Assembly: GCA_002150815.3 (NCBI GenBank)
Contig: NDFF03000370.1
Coordinates: 372,001 to 436,000, forward strand
Direction: 5' to 3'
DNA length: 64,000 nt
DNA from: Grammothele lineata
Taxonomy: Eukaryota; Basidiomycota; Agaricomycetes; Polyporales; Polyporaceae
This document shows positions 1 through 12,180 of this stretch, in pieces (within the stretch, counting starts at the first letter, position 1; the number at the start of each line of letters is the position of its first letter). The position numbers and the translations under genes were made by a program. Below the pieces are notes generated by a model. That model saw only the letters and a list, made by a program, of their open reading frames with translations. It searched no databases and had not been told where the DNA came from.

Positions 1-257
1 GCGCAGCCACGCGGGGAACGCGGCGCGCGGCTCCGTCATCGCTCTTGCAACCGATCCGCCTCCATCCGTCTTGCCCACAGCTCTCGTCCATCTTACTTAC
101 GCCCTCTCATTCCGCTTAATCTCTGCTTAAGAGCGTGGACGAAGGTCCCCCTCACGATCTCTACTCTCCACACTCCCGCCAGCTCTTACCGTATTGCTCG
201 CGGCGGACGCTATCACCCATCTCAATCGCCCTGCTTGTCCCATCTCGTTTCTGAATT
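1..257. other. 5' flank of the myosin-I gene
   Basis: Non-coding stretch before the myosin start codon at 258. It is rich in C and T (for example around 60-100 and 150-200), as is common just upstream of highly expressed fungal genes. No gene or clear TATA box was recognised. It probably holds the core promoter and 5' UTR of the myosin gene. Confidence 0.5.
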
Positions 258-3200
258 ATGGTGAGTAGTGTTGGCAGGTAATTCCTCTCGCTGAATCTTG
301 AACGCGCCGACCTCCCAGGCGCCGTCCAAGAAGGCGGGCAAGAAGGGGGCCGCGGCGACTCCCAAGAAGAGCGCAGCGGCAGGCAAGGTTGCCAAGGTAC
401 GTACCCTCAGGCCATGAGTGTCATTGCCTGCACGCTCAACCCTGCTATGCTTGCAGGCCGACTGGAAGGAGGGCTTCAAGAAGAAGCAGGTCGGCGTGTC
501 CGACATGACGCTCTTGACCACGATCACGAACGAGAGCATCAACGAGAACCTCGAGAAGAGGTGGAAGAACGGCGAGATCTATACCTACATCGGTGCTGTG
601 CTTATTTCCGTGAACCCCTTCAGAGGTGCGCCCCCACCGCTCGCCCCGCCACTGTCGCGTGCCTCACGCAGGCCGTGCATCGGACAGATCTGGGCATCTA
701 CACGCCCGACGTCTTGCAGAAGTACAAGGGCAAGAACAGGCTCGAGGTCCCTCCACACGTCTTTGCAATCGCGGAGTCTGCATACTACAACATGAATGCG
801 TACCACGAGAATCAATGTGTCATTATCTCAGGCGAGTCCGGTGCGGGTAAAACCGAAGCTGCGAAGCAGATCATGCAGTACATCGCTGCCGTTTCGGGTG
901 GCGAGGACAGCAGTATCCAAGAGATCAAGGACATGGTGCTCGCTACGAACCCGCTTCTGGAAAGTTTTGGGTGCGCAAAGACGTTGCGGAATAATAACTC
1001 CAGTCGGCATGTGCGTCCTGCGGGCATGGCTGAATTCGTTCTTGCTCACGTCCGTGTAGGGAAAGTACTTGGAAATCATGTTCAACGACCACGGCGAGCC
1101 GATCGGCGCTCAGATCACCAACTATCTGCTGGAGAAGGGTCGTGTGGTTGGACAGGTTGACAACGAGCGCAATTTCCATATATTCTACCAGTTCACCAAG
1201 GCGGCTTCGGATGAACAGCGTGGTATGCATGACAATATCCCTTGAGAGCCATCCGCTCATTTCAGCTACAGAGGCGTTCGGGCTGCAGACCCCGGACGCT
1301 TACGCTTATACTAGTTTGAGCAACTGCTTGGACGTACCCGGAATTGACGATTCCAAGGACTTCGCCGACACGATTGTGAGTATTCTTCACACTTGCATTA
1401 GGCGCTATTGAATACCCACGTGAAACAGAAAGCGATGCAAGTTATCGGGCTGAGCGACTACGAGCAGGGAGAGATTTTCCGCATGCTCGCTGTCATTCTT
1501 TGGTTGGGCAATGTTCAGTACTCCGAGAAAGACGACGGGAATGCGGACGTCGCGGATACCAGTGTCACGGACTTTGTTGGATACCTGCTGGAGGTGGACC
1601 CCGCACTCGTGCTCAAGGCTATGACAAATAGGACTATGGAAACACAGCGTGGTGGGCGGCGTGGTTCGGTCTACGAGGTGCCCTTGAACCCCGCCCAGGC
1701 TAGTGCAGGCCGCGACGCTCTATCGAAAGCCATATACAATAACTTGTTCGAGTGGATTGTGTCTAAGGTTAACCAGTCAATGAAGCCTCGTCAAGCAACG
1801 GCTCAGTTGATTGGAATCCTCGTAAGTCACTCCGTTCCATTAATCATACCTCTCTATTTATTTCATTTTGCGGACATAGGATATTTTCGGCTTCGAGATC
1901 TTCGAGGTACATATCACTTTGATTCACTTGGCGGAAGGGTTTTTTGAAAGAACGCTGTCTACCAGGACAACTCCTTCGAGCAGCTTTGCATCAACTACGT
2001 CAATGAGAAACTGCAGCAGATCTTCATCGAGCTCACCTTGAAGACCGAGCAGGAGGAGTACGTCAGGGAACAAATCAAGTGGACGCCCATCAAATACTTC
2101 AACAACAAGATCGTCTGTGACCTTATTGAAGAGCGTCGCCCTCCCGGCATCTTTGCTGCCCTCAATGACGCTTGCGCTACTGCTCATGCGGACCCCACAG
2201 CAGCGGACAACAGCTTCATTCAGCGTACATCGGCGCTAGCGAGCAATCCGCACTTCGACGCGCGCGGTGCTCAATTCCTCGTCAAGCACTACGCCGGAGA
2301 CGTCATGTACAATGTCTCTGGAATGACTGACAAGAACAAGGACGTGCTCATCAAGGACCTTCTGGATCTCATTGGCGCCAGTGGAAACCAGTTCCTCCAG
2401 GGCCTCTTCCCAGATCGCCCAGACCCGAACAGCAAGAAGCGGCCTCCCACAGCGAGTGACCGTATCAAGGTCAGTCTTCTTCACCTGGGTTCGGTGTAAT
2501 ATACTTACGCTTCACATCCAGTCTTCCGCTGGCGCTCTCGTCGAGAACCTCATGCGCGCGCAACCATCCTACATTCGGACGATCAAACCGAACCAGAACC
2601 GTAGCGCGAGCGAGTACGACGTCAAAGCGGTTCTGCACCAAGTCAAATACCTCGGTCTTCAGGAGAACATCCGCGTGCGGCGCGCAGGATTTGCGTACCG
2701 GAACACCTTCGAGAAGATGGTCGAGCGCTTCTACTTGCTTTCTCCCGCGACGTCGTACGCCGGCGAGTATACCTGGACCGGTGACGCCAAGTCTGGATGT
2801 GAAAGAATCCTTACTGATACTGGTATCGCGAAAGAGGAGTGGCAGATGGGTGTGACGAAGGCATTCATCAAGAACCCCGAGACGGTCAGTAGTTCTCCAT
2901 CCTCCGGTTTGCCCTTGCCTAACTATGTTTATGAAGCTCTTTGCCCTGGAAACGATGCGCGACCGGTACTGGCACAACATGGCTGGTCGTATCCAGCGCG
3001 CGTTCCGGAACTATCTGCGGTACAAGAACGAGTGTGCGCGCCGTATTCAACGTTTCTGGAAGAACAACAAGGAGGGGATCGAGTACGCCAAGATTCGCGA
3101 CTACGGCCACCAAGTTCTCGCTAGCCGGAAGGAGCGGCGGAGGTTCAGTCTGCTCGGATCGCGCCGCTTCATGGGCGACTACCTTGATCTTAACGGGAAG

Positions 3201-5027
3201 AGCGCGTTCGGCGAGGAACTCATTGAGGCTTGCGGCATCGGTCGTGAGTGTTAGTATTCGTTGACATTCACACGATACTCATGCTTCGGTACAGGCGACA
3301 ATGTCACATTCAGCTCAAGAGCACAAATCCTCGTGTCGAAGCTCGGTCGTTCAAGTAAACCTAGCCCTCGTTTCCTGGTTCTGGTACGTAGCTGTCTTGT
3401 ATTGCGGGGTAACATCTCCTTACATACCCGTAGACCGACAAAGCCCTGCACATCGCGGTGATGACAGCTCAGAGTGGTCAGAATGTAGTCACATTAGAAC
3501 GCAAGATCAACCTTGTCACGGTCAAGAGTATCTCTATGACCAACTTGAGAGATGACTGGCTGGTATGATCCTAGTGCTCATTTCTCTCGCCGTTTGAAGT
3601 CCAAATGATTTTCTCCCAAGGCCATCAACCTGGGTCCAACGGAGGAGGGCGATCCGATCCTCAGTTGTGTCTTCAAGACTGAACTTACGACCCACATGTT
3701 GCGCCTAACGCAAGGCAGCATTAACGTCCTCATCGGGCCAACGTTAGTATCTTCAACGTATAAAGGGGATTGTAGCTCAAACACAATTTGCAGGATCGAT
3801 TTCAATAAGAAGAAAGAAAAGAGGGCGCAGATCAAGAGTCTTAAGGATGAGACAGTCCCCAGGAACGACACGTATAAAAGCCACACAATCCACGTTCCAT
3901 CGGGCGAACCACCAAGCAGCTTATCGAAGCCCGTACCGAAGCGCAAAGAGGGTGTTATCCGACCTATTACCCAAGGCAAGCTTCTCCGGAAAGGCGGACC
4001 GTCAGATGTGCGTCCGGCAGAGCATCCGCGCCTCGTTTACGCTAACATCTAGCGCATCCCATAGAAGAAGCCAACTGCTTCTCGGCCGAAGCCTGCTGCA
4101 CAGCCTCTCCCTGGAAAGTCCAATGTCGCCCCCGCCGTCAAACCAGCAGCAGCAACAACAACGAAAGCCACACCAGTGGCAGCCTCGTCGGCACCACGTG
4201 CGCCTCCACCCCCTCCGTCGCGACATGCTGCGCCCCCTCCCCCCCCTCCCGAGCCGGATGTCGAACAGTACCGCGCAAAATACGCCTTCCAGGGCCAGGA
4301 AGGAGAAATGTCGCTCCAGAAAGACGACATCGTCGAGCTTGTCGAGAAGGACGACAACGGTTGGTGGCTCGTCAAGAAGGATGGCGCTGAGGGCTGGGCG
4401 CCAAACAACTACCTCGAGCTCGTCCCGCCCAAGCCCAAAGCCGTCGCCCCTCCACCGCCGCCTCCTCCACCCCCTGCTGGCAAGCGCCCCATACCCACTG
4501 CTCCAGCTGCCCCGACCGCTCCGCCAGCACCGAAAGCCCCCGCAGCCCCGAAGGTTGCCGGAGCAGGTGGGTTCAAGTCCATCGCCGCAGACCCGTCCGC
4601 ACGGCCTGTGGCCGTCTTCCCGGGCATGGCGCCCTCGAACGGCTCCGCCGCGCCTTGGAAACGCACCGCATCTGCCGCGGACTCGTCTGCGGATAGCACG
4701 CCAGCAGCGTCGCGCCCCGCTAGCGCAGCTGCGCGCGGGCCCCCGCCTGTCGCGGCGAAGCCCAAGCCCGCGCCGCCACCGCCCGTAGCGAGCAAGCCCG
4801 CGGTCGCGCCCAAGGTTGGAGCGAAGCCACCAGTGCCCTCCGCGCCCAGGCCTGGTGCTGCCGCTCCTAAGCCGAAGGTGGGCGGCGTCGCGAGGCCGGC
4901 TGCTCCGGGCGGGCAGATGGACTTGGCTGCTGCAGTGAGTTTCTTGTAACACGAGTATCTAAAGTCGAGTGTTGACACTTTTCTGCAGCTGGCCAAACGC
5001 GCGCAACGGATTGCCGATGACGAGTGA
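258..5027 (+). CDS. MYO1: Class I myosin heavy chain with SH3 tail
   Basis: Actin-based motor of cortical actin patches, needed for endocytosis and polarised growth. The first exon is only the ATG (258-260); a donor follows and exon 2 starts at 319 with a Lys/Ala-rich N-terminus ([11 protein letters not shown]). The motor head follows: P-loop [13 protein letters not shown] near 832-870, switch region NNNSSRH near 990, and the TEDS-site serine in [12 protein letters not shown] near 1657-1690, the target of PAK kinases in this family. IQ-like basic helices ([21 protein letters not shown]) lie at 2990-3060. The TH1 lipid-binding tail covers 3100-4020. A Pro-rich stretch comes next, then an SH3 domain at about 4255-4425 ([23 protein letters not shown]) and a second Pro/Ala-rich stretch. 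The protein ends in [11 protein letters not shown]. Around a dozen introns; exon frames were joined by eye. Family assignment is secure. Confidence 0.96.
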
Positions 5028-5471
5028 ACGAACGTGAATCTTGACTATAGAACGGACAGTGATGGATGGGTTGGGAACGCATGCATGGGGGTCTGGATTT
5101 CGGCCGCATGCGATCCGGTCGTAACGTTCATTCATGTGTGCTGTACATGTATGTATGGAATACGGCAAGCCCAGTACTCCGATACCTACGCGATGTGTAT
5201 GCTCGAGAATTATAGATGCGTCGTGATACTACTAGACAACTGACAGCGTGCGAGAGGGATCAGGCGCGAGTGCTGGGCAGGCATGGGGGTATGTTATCCA
5301 ATCCGGGGATGTGGGTGTCGAGTCGAGCGGGCCACAACGGGTGGCCGTTAAGGCATGAGGGTCATGATGGTTCATAACGTCTACAGTGAGTGGGAGATGG
5401 TGCAGCGTACGCGAGGCAACGGTGACGTGACAACAGCAGAGGCAGAGCAGATATATGCGGGACGAGGAGAT
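5028..5471. other. Convergent intergenic region, 3' ends
   Basis: This 444-bp stretch separates the stop codons of two convergent genes (myosin-I and the 605-aa protein). I see only probable 3' UTR and terminator sequence, with several short TGTA/ATGTA runs near 5130-5160. No gene was recognised. Confidence 0.5.
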
Positions 5472-7371
5472 CTATGGAGAACCTGAGGGTGTGATGGTAA
5501 TCGGAGGCACGGGTGCAGAGGGCGCAACGTCTATTTCGAGAAGGGAGGCCTCGACTTCGTCCTCGCTCCCGAGCCCGTCGTCGCTGGCAGGAACAGCGAC
5601 GCGGGAAGGGGTGAGTGGGCGCGAACCAGACGCGCTCGCGCCATCCTCTAGCAATGACTTATCGTCCTCGCCGCGCCACGAGCGAACCTCTTCTGCGGTG
5701 AGGACCTTCGCACCGCCTTTGCCCGGCCCTGCGTGATCCTCTGGCGTAGACTCAAGGGCGCGTTGACCCGCTTTGATGAGGCCCTCGAGCATGACCTTGA
5801 CACGACGGTACGCCTCATCAGCCTTACCCTCGACGATTTCAGTGTCGTCCTCATCATCGTCATCGTCATCATCCTCTTCCTCTTCTGCCGTATCATCATG
5901 CATCAGTGAAGACTTTACAGCACGATAAGCAGGTGGCGGCAGGATAAGACGGGATTCGCGAAGCTTGCGCCGAAGGTCGCGGATCTCCTTTGCTTGTTTG
6001 TGTTTAGTAGCCTCCAATGTCGCGTTGATAGCAAGTAAGGAGCGGTTCGAGATCTCGAGGTCTGCAATCTGCAGCACAGCACAGTGACATGAGTTCAAAG
6101 CCGTGATTGACGCATATGCTAAGGTCTTGGCGGTATGCGCGATGAAAACGCACCTTCCGATTTGACTTCGCCTCTGCTCTCATCTTCCGCTCCTCTGCTG
6201 CGCCATCGTTCTCAAACTGCGCGTCTTCTCCATCATATTCATCCGACATTTCGCGCTCACTAGCCGTAGAAACGTCCCGCGACACTGAAACGCTATGCAG
6301 ACCAAGCCCATCGATGCTGGAACGCGGCTGGGACGCGTGACTTCCGTGTCGCGCATGACCGTTCCCATTCACATTTGAGTGCAATGTCGGGGCCGTACTC
6401 CGACTCGCGATTGAGTCGTGCGTTTCGGACGACACCGAGGAGGCAGAAGCAGACGAGCGGGACGAGAAAGAGAGCGTGGATGTCGGTGGTGACTGGGGTG
6501 GTAAGGGGATACATGTCGGATCCACCTTCGCGGCAAATCTCGGAAGTCCACCGCCGTAGTTGATTACAGAGTCGTCGTTGGGCACAAATACGTGCATGGC
6601 CTTCGGGATGGGTTGGAAGGACTGGTGCTTGACCTCTCGCGCACTGCCAAACCGTTGCGGCGGCACTAACGGGGAAGACGCGGTCGACGATGGACTCTGA
6701 CCTCCGCTGGTGCTGGGCACCAAGGGCGGGGAGAGGGAGAGATTTGAGATGGACGGTACACGCGCCGGCCGATTTGCCAACCGCGGGGAGGGTGGGAGTG
6801 GGGGCGACTTCACCGCGGTCGCCGAGGGTGGGGACTTGGACGCATTGGGGTCGGCCACTCGGGAAATCTTCGCCTTGACGCGTATGACGCTCGAGGTGGG
6901 GGTGTTCTCGTCGGGCAACACGGCCGGGGGACGTGCCGGAGAGGAAGACGTACTGGAGGGGGTCCTGCCTATGCCGAGGAGCTGGGCTGATGACGCACTG
7001 ACTCTGCGTTCCCGCGTTAGGGGGGCCGTAGAGGGGGTACCGGTGGTGAGAGCGCGATGTCTCGAGTCTGGGGAGATGGGAGATATAGAGTTTGTGCCAT
7101 TCGGTCTTGGAGTGAGTCGCGCCCTAACGGCAAGTCCAGCGGAGGCGGGCGCATTTGCCGTCCGTGGAGTTGGGGGTTTGAAAGGGGATGGTGCCCGCGT
7201 CGGAACAGCGCTGGTCCTTACTGACGGCGAGACCCCGACGACACTATTAGGCTTGCGGGGTTGGATGGTTGCACTGCTGTTGACCTTGGCCTTCGGACGG
7301 ACCAGCGGTGGTGACAGAGACGTTGCAGGTTGTTTGAAGGGGGACGTAGGGCGGGACCGGTCGTAACCCAC
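5472..7371 (-). CDS. Ser/Pro-rich protein with C-terminal coiled coil, 605 aa
   Basis: Function not recognised. Two exons, 7371-6154 and 6068-5472, joined across an 85-nt intron (6069-6153) in phase 0 to give 605 codons. The start MGYDRSRPTSPFKQP is the first Met of the open frame. The first 400 residues are low-complexity and rich in Ser, Pro, Thr and Arg, with many SP/TP sites, as in disordered phosphoproteins. Exon 2 opens with a short coiled coil (ADLEISNRSLLAINATLEAT, then KQAKEIRDLRRKLRESR). A run of about 20 Asp/Glu residues and a further acidic tail follow. Such proteins are often cytoskeletal or scaffold proteins, but that is inference. It is convergent with myosin-I and lies tail-to-head with the UCS gene. 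Confidence 0.75.
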
Positions 7372-7794
7372 CCTCGCGGTGACCTGGGGAACGTCAATAT
7401 CACTGCGAAAGGGACAGCAGCTGCTTGTGTATCAGTGCTGACCTTCGCTCTGTGCTGGCCATCCATTGCGATGGCGAGCAAGAGGGAGACGAAGAGGAGG
7501 CGTTTGTCGACGCGATGAGTGCGAGGAGAGAGGAGGAATTGGTTCGAGGTCGGAGTCCGGCTCAGACGGCTGAAGCGGCCACCCCCGTCGGTCTCCAGAT
7601 TTGCCTTACCGGGTAAGCCAAGCCGGGGTCCAGTCCAGAGGCGCGAGTTTAATGAATTGGCGTCTGCACCTTCCCAGGGCTCGCAGTTCAGACGTACGTG
7701 ATAAAGGGATCTGTTATGACCGTATGTTTTACAATGAGCTGTGCTACTAATGCCGGTATCATACATGACGGGTCCAGTGTCTACTCGGGCGGCT
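7372..7794. other. Intergenic, upstream of the 605-aa protein
   Basis: This 423-bp gap lies between two minus-strand genes. It should hold the promoter of the downstream gene and the 3' UTR of the UCS gene. Short open frames cross it, but none has recognisable content. Confidence 0.4.
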
Positions 7795-9945
7795 TCAAAT
7801 GGATATCTCCACCCCGTGCTCTAACAGCCACTTCAGCCCCTCCGCCGCCGGTCGAAGTAAGGGCGAGCTCGTATTCTGGGCGCAACTCTTAACAACGCCC
7901 ACCAGCGCTCGCGCCAAACCAACGCGGTTGGCGTCCGACGCCATCTCCATTTGCGTTGCCTTGTTTCGGATACCCAAAAGCAGGTTCCGTACGCAGACAA
8001 CGCCACGGTGGACCAGGCCCGGGTCGGTCTCGAGCTCGTCTGGTCCGTCGTCATCGACATCCTCGTCCGCTTCTGGTCTGCTGACGACACTTGGATCGAT
8101 GAGCTGCCCGAGTATAGGGAGTAACCGGTGCCGCTCGCGCTGAAGCTCGACCAGCGAGTCGCAGGCGTCCGGGGAGGCCGTGAGCGACGCAAGCGCTCCT
8201 GAGGCAGCAAGGCGTGTCGGGATGTCGTCGACGTCGCATAGCGCGACAAGCACCTGCAGTTTCGATGTGGACGCGGATTTTTTGTCGCCGCCCCACTTGT
8301 TGAACACCTCTTCCGACCCAGCGACGAGATTGCAAATGAGCTCAGTCGCCGCGCGACGGACGAGGGTATGGTCTTCGAGCATAAGTAGTTCGACTTTGTT
8401 CGTGAGACCGTCAGCGCGTGCGATTCTGTCGGCAGCTTCTGCACTTTGGGAGGACAGGTTGGTTAACGCCATCATTGCTTCAAAGCGTTGCAAAAGGGTA
8501 GCTTTCGGATGGGTGACCATGAGGGAGAGAGGACGGATGGCATCGTAGACCGCACCCTCGTTGGGACCGAAGACTTGCACAGGGGCGGCAGTAATGGCAA
8601 GCTTAGCTAGGGCCTGTATAGGCTCGAAGTCGTCCTTCTCTATCTGAGGAATTTTGCCCTTGTCGTTGGCCTTAGCTGGAGGGACTATGCCCTGTATGAT
8701 GGTTTGTAGCGCTTTCGCTCCCCCCGATTGGAGAATCTTGCCACGGCTTTCCTTATCCTCAGCCAGATGGAGGATGGCCTTGCCAGCCATCGACTTCACA
8801 GCGCGGCTGTCTGTCGCCCTTACCGCCGAAGTCAACGCCTCCATGGCACCAGCTTGGACGAGCCTCTGCCCTCGCACCTTCACGTAGTCATCATCGTCCA
8901 GTGGGTCGTCTTCTGGCTGGGCATGAGACGAGCTCGCGGGCTGCGAGGTCTTCGCCATACGCTTCAGCTTGGCCATCTGAGCTTCTTCCGCAGAAAGACG
9001 AGGGCGATAGGCGCATAGATTGGCAATGATGACCACGGTACCGTACAGCGGGGACGCAGCCGAGTCGCCCAACAGCTCGGATGAGGCGCCCTTCTTCCGC
9101 GGAACGAGCGAACAGAGACGAGAGAGGAATGCGGAGTCTTTGGAGAGCGTTTCCTTCACGGCAGGATTCGTACTCGTATATGCGAGTGCTTCGATCGCAT
9201 CGCCGAGAGACGACGGCTCGCGTGAATCCACGACTAGACCCTTCATGAGCGAGGCAAGTTCTTCGTCGACCATGGCCGGGGGATCGGCCGTCCCTCCGGC
9301 CTCCGCCGCATCCACATTCGACCCACGCGCGAGTTTCACCATCGCCACTGCGGCTGCTGCACGCACTTCAGTGTCCTCCGCCTGGCGCGACTTCCACTCT
9401 AGCCAGTTCCGATGATCCGCTCCAAGCAGCGCGCGGCAGGCCTTGTGTCCCGCGGCACGACCAAGGAGGTGGGCGACGGCGAGATCGATCTGTCGCGACT
9501 TGGAGAAAAGGTCGAGGGTATCCATGACGGCTTCAAGAATGCCGTCTCGTTGGAATATAGATGACGCAGAGGCATGATCAACATCGAAAAGCGCGGAGAG
9601 GAAAGTGAGGCCGGCGAGAACCTCCCTCTCCTCGGTATCTGCGATGCGGGATGTAGTGGGGGTTTCAAAAGTGCGGCTTATGGTCTTTGTCGCTTCATCG
9701 GCGTTAGATTTCTCGGCCCTCTTACGCTGGCAGAAGGCAGAGAGGACGATATAGCCTTTTGTGTGCACCGTTACCGACTGGGTAGGCAGGAAGGCATTGA
9801 GGAGGGCAGAGAGCTCTTCTGGAGAGAAGGTGAGGAAAGATTTGTCCTGAGTCTTCTTGAGAATAATATCAAAAGTCTCGACTAAATAATCGGGAGTAGC
9901 AGGCTTGCCATCGTGCGCGGCGTCGGAGGGAGAAGACGAGGACAT
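7795..9945 (-). CDS. CRO1/SHE4-like: UCS-domain myosin chaperone (UNC-45/Cro1/She4 family)
   Basis: Co-chaperone predicted to fold and stabilise myosin motor heads. A single exon of 717 codons. I prefer the start at 9945 (MSSSSPSDAAHDGKP) over the in-frame Met at 9999, because it leaves a normal gap before the divergent TRM6 start at 10059. The protein is an all-helical armadillo-like array. The C-terminal third carries the UCS signature: AMMALTNLSSQ, then LVRRAATELICNLV, then KLQVLVALCDVDD and ASGALASLT. These match the ALMALTNL...RQAATECMCNL...LC...AAGALAMLT pattern known from UNC-45. No TPR domain is seen at the N-terminus, which agrees with fungal She4/Cro1 rather than animal UNC-45. It lies one gene away from a class I myosin, the known client class. 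Confidence 0.9.
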   Translation of the reverse strand: MSSSSPSDAAHDGKPATPDYLVETFDIILKKTQDKSFLTFSPEELSALLNAFLPTQSVTVHTKGYIVLSAFCQRKRAEKSNADEATKTISRTFETPTTSRIADTEEREVLAGLTFLSALFDVDHASASSIFQRDGILEAVMDTLDLFSKSRQIDLAVAHLLGRAAGHKACRALLGADHRNWLEWKSRQAEDTEVRAAAAVAMVKLARGSNVDAAEAGGTADPPAMVDEELASLMKGLVVDSREPSSLGDAIEALAYTSTNPAVKETLSKDSAFLSRLCSLVPRKKGASSELLGDSAASPLYGTVVIIANLCAYRPRLSAEEAQMAKLKRMAKTSQPASSSHAQPEDDPLDDDDYVKVRGQRLVQAGAMEALTSAVRATDSRAVKSMAGKAILHLAEDKESRGKILQSGGAKALQTIIQGIVPPAKANDKGKIPQIEKDDFEPIQALAKLAITAAPVQVFGPNEGAVYDAIRPLSLMVTHPKATLLQRFEAMMALTNLSSQSAEAADRIARADGLTNKVELLMLEDHTLVRRAATELICNLVAGSEEVFNKWGGDKKSASTSKLQVLVALCDVDDIPTRLAASGALASLTASPDACDSLVELQRERHRLLPILGQLIDPSVVSRPEADEDVDDDGPDELETDPGLVHRGVVCVRNLLLGIRNKATQMEMASDANRVGLARALVGVVKSCAQNTSSPLLRPAAEGLKWLLEHGVEISI

Positions 9946-10058
9946 GGCGGCAGCGGCGGAGACGCAAGACAAATGTATGCACGTGTTTGTCGCCGCCATT
10001 TGCGCACGGATCTCGATCCGTTTTCCGCGTTCAAACGTTCACCATCGCACTGGCCGCC

Positions 10059-11898
10059 ATGGACGTCGGCGAAGGCTCCTCTCATGTCCCCCACACGCCC
10101 CTCAGTGCTCGCGAAGAGACTATTCAGGTCGGCCATACCGTCTTACTCAAAATACCCAGCGGCGACATTCGTACTATCAAGGTCGAAGCCAACTCGTGCG
10201 GTTTGAAATCGCCCTTTTCTACTGCTCGTCTGACCGACTGTATTCAGGTTGATCAACCTCGGGAGATATGGATCCTTCTCTTCGAGCGAGCTGTTGGGGC
10301 AGCCTTTCGGACTCTCGTATGAAATCGTGGGCAAGAAGTTGAGAATGCTTCCTCCGCGGTTGATGCAGGAAGTAGGTACGAGCTTCGCCTCGCGTGCCCT
10401 TCCGGTCCTTGACACTCTGCGGTAGAGGAAACGGACGCTACAAACGAGCTCATAGACGACGGACAAGCCGTTCAGCCGCTGACGCTGGAGGAAATTGAGG
10501 TGCTGAAGAAGTCAGGGCTACATGCAACGGTGAGAAGAGCCCCTTAGGCAAGTCTCCGCTCCCTTTTTGACGGAGAGCGCTGTAGGAAATCATCAAAAAG
10601 CAGATTGAGCAACACGCCAACTATTCACTCAAAACAGAATACAGCAAAGAAAAGTACAAGAAGCGTAAAGAAATGAAGTGCGCTCCCTTCCCCACATTTC
10701 TTCGTGCATCGTCTCATGTATGCACAGGTACTCCAAGATGTTCACCATCATTGAGCCTACCATGTACAACGTCTGCGAGTACTGGTTCAACAAGGACCAG
10801 AACCGGCTACGGGATATTCGACCAGACTCGCTTGCACAAATGCTTAACCTGGCCAGTGTCAGGCCCGGCGGCAGGTATCTGGTGGTGGATGATGCGTCAG
10901 GGGTAGTTGTGTCTGCGGTTCTCGACCGCCTAGGTGGTAAGGAAATTCGACTGTCCAACGTATAGCAGAACTCATAGCCTTGTCAGGGCACGGCCGTCTC
11001 ATCACTATATGTGACGTCGACTCCCCTCCGGCTTATCCTGTCATGACTCAGATGAACTTCCGAAAAGAAGTCGTCACGCCTATCATGTCTTCCCTCAACT
11101 GGGCAACGGCTGACGAAGAATACACGCCAAGTACGTTCATCTCTGACTTATGTCCGGGCGCAACTCAATGTGTATAGTCCTCGCTTCAAGCGAGCCAGCT
11201 TCAGGGAAATACAAGTCTGATGGGCAACGCACGAGGCTTAACAAGCGGAAGGTCACTGCCGATGCTCTCATGCAAACCAGAGAAGAGCTTTTTGCCGGCG
11301 AGTTCGATGGGTGAGCGCGACTCGTTTGCAGTAAAGTAGCTTGTGTGCTCATTTCAGGGCCAGACTGCTTGTAGCGAGCGAATACGACCCGTACTCGATT
11401 TTGGAGAAGCTGTATCCCTATCTGGCGGGCTCCGCTTCAATTGTTGTTCACAGCCCGCATGTCCAAGTTGTTACCAACTTACAAAACCAATTGCGCGACA
11501 TGCCGGGTTATCTGGGGCCTGCTGTGACAGAAGGTTTCCTTCGTCGCTATCAGGTGAGGAAGGATTCCGTCAGCATTGTGACTTCTCTTAATGTCTCCGT
11601 TCCAGGTACTGCCTGGACGGACACATCCAATGATGAACGCGTCTGGGTCGGGCGGGTTCATTCTACAAGTTCTCAAGATGTACGAGGCTTATTTTCACTA
11701 CCCATCGCGCGTCCTAATGGTCCTTCTTGCAGCTACGACGACCCGACCGCATCTTCCGTGACGGCTCACAGACAGCGTAAGAAGGCGAAAGTCGACAGCG
11801 AGACAGCCACACCCGCGAACGGACTCGAGGAGGGAAAGGAGGAGACAACGGCAGAACAAAATTCTGAGTCTCAAGATGTAGACATGCGGACATCATAG
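10059..11898 (+). CDS. TRM6: tRNA m1A58 methyltransferase non-catalytic subunit Trm6 (Gcd10)
   Basis: Non-catalytic, tRNA-binding partner of Trm61 in the complex that makes 1-methyladenosine at position 58 of tRNAs, including initiator tRNA-Met; nuclear. Start MDVGEGSSHVPHTPLS at 10059. Diagnostic segments: GHTVLLKIPSGDIRTIKVE, the FGLSYEIVGKKL block near 10312-10340, TLEEIEVLKKSG, EIIKKQIEQHANYSLKT and YSKEKYKKRK (Gcd10 family), MFTIIEPTMYNVCEYWF, and a degenerate Rossmann region VRPGGRYLVVDDASGVVV. The C-terminal part has YPYLAGSASIVVHSPH and GGFILQVLK. The tail is acidic and charged and ends at the TAG at 11896-11898. About seven short introns; the last joins, at 11551 and 11677, were checked by frame. 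It is divergent from the UCS gene with 113 bp between starts. Confidence 0.92.
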
Positions 11899-12180
11899 CA
11901 AACCCTCGACTTCTATATCTCTCGTCGCATGATCTGGTTCACAAGTCTGTAATTCATAGTCATGAAGACAGATGTATCATAACCTCCCTCGCTGCTTTCA
12001 TCACCGGTCCGACGAGCAAGAAATTTCTACTCGATGCCTGACCAATGAGCATATCACGGTCTATGCACAGATGTCGGTGAGCTCACCTCCTACTGTATCC
12101 ATATCGCCTGAAACTAGGCGTCGACTATGTTTGGGCCTTTCAGTTCGAGGGGCCCAAGTTGCTACACATGATAGCGTACA

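Noticed and set aside
4002..4952. 316-aa minus-strand frame
   Set aside because: Shadow of the Pro/Ala-rich and SH3 tail of myosin-I in GC-rich sequence.
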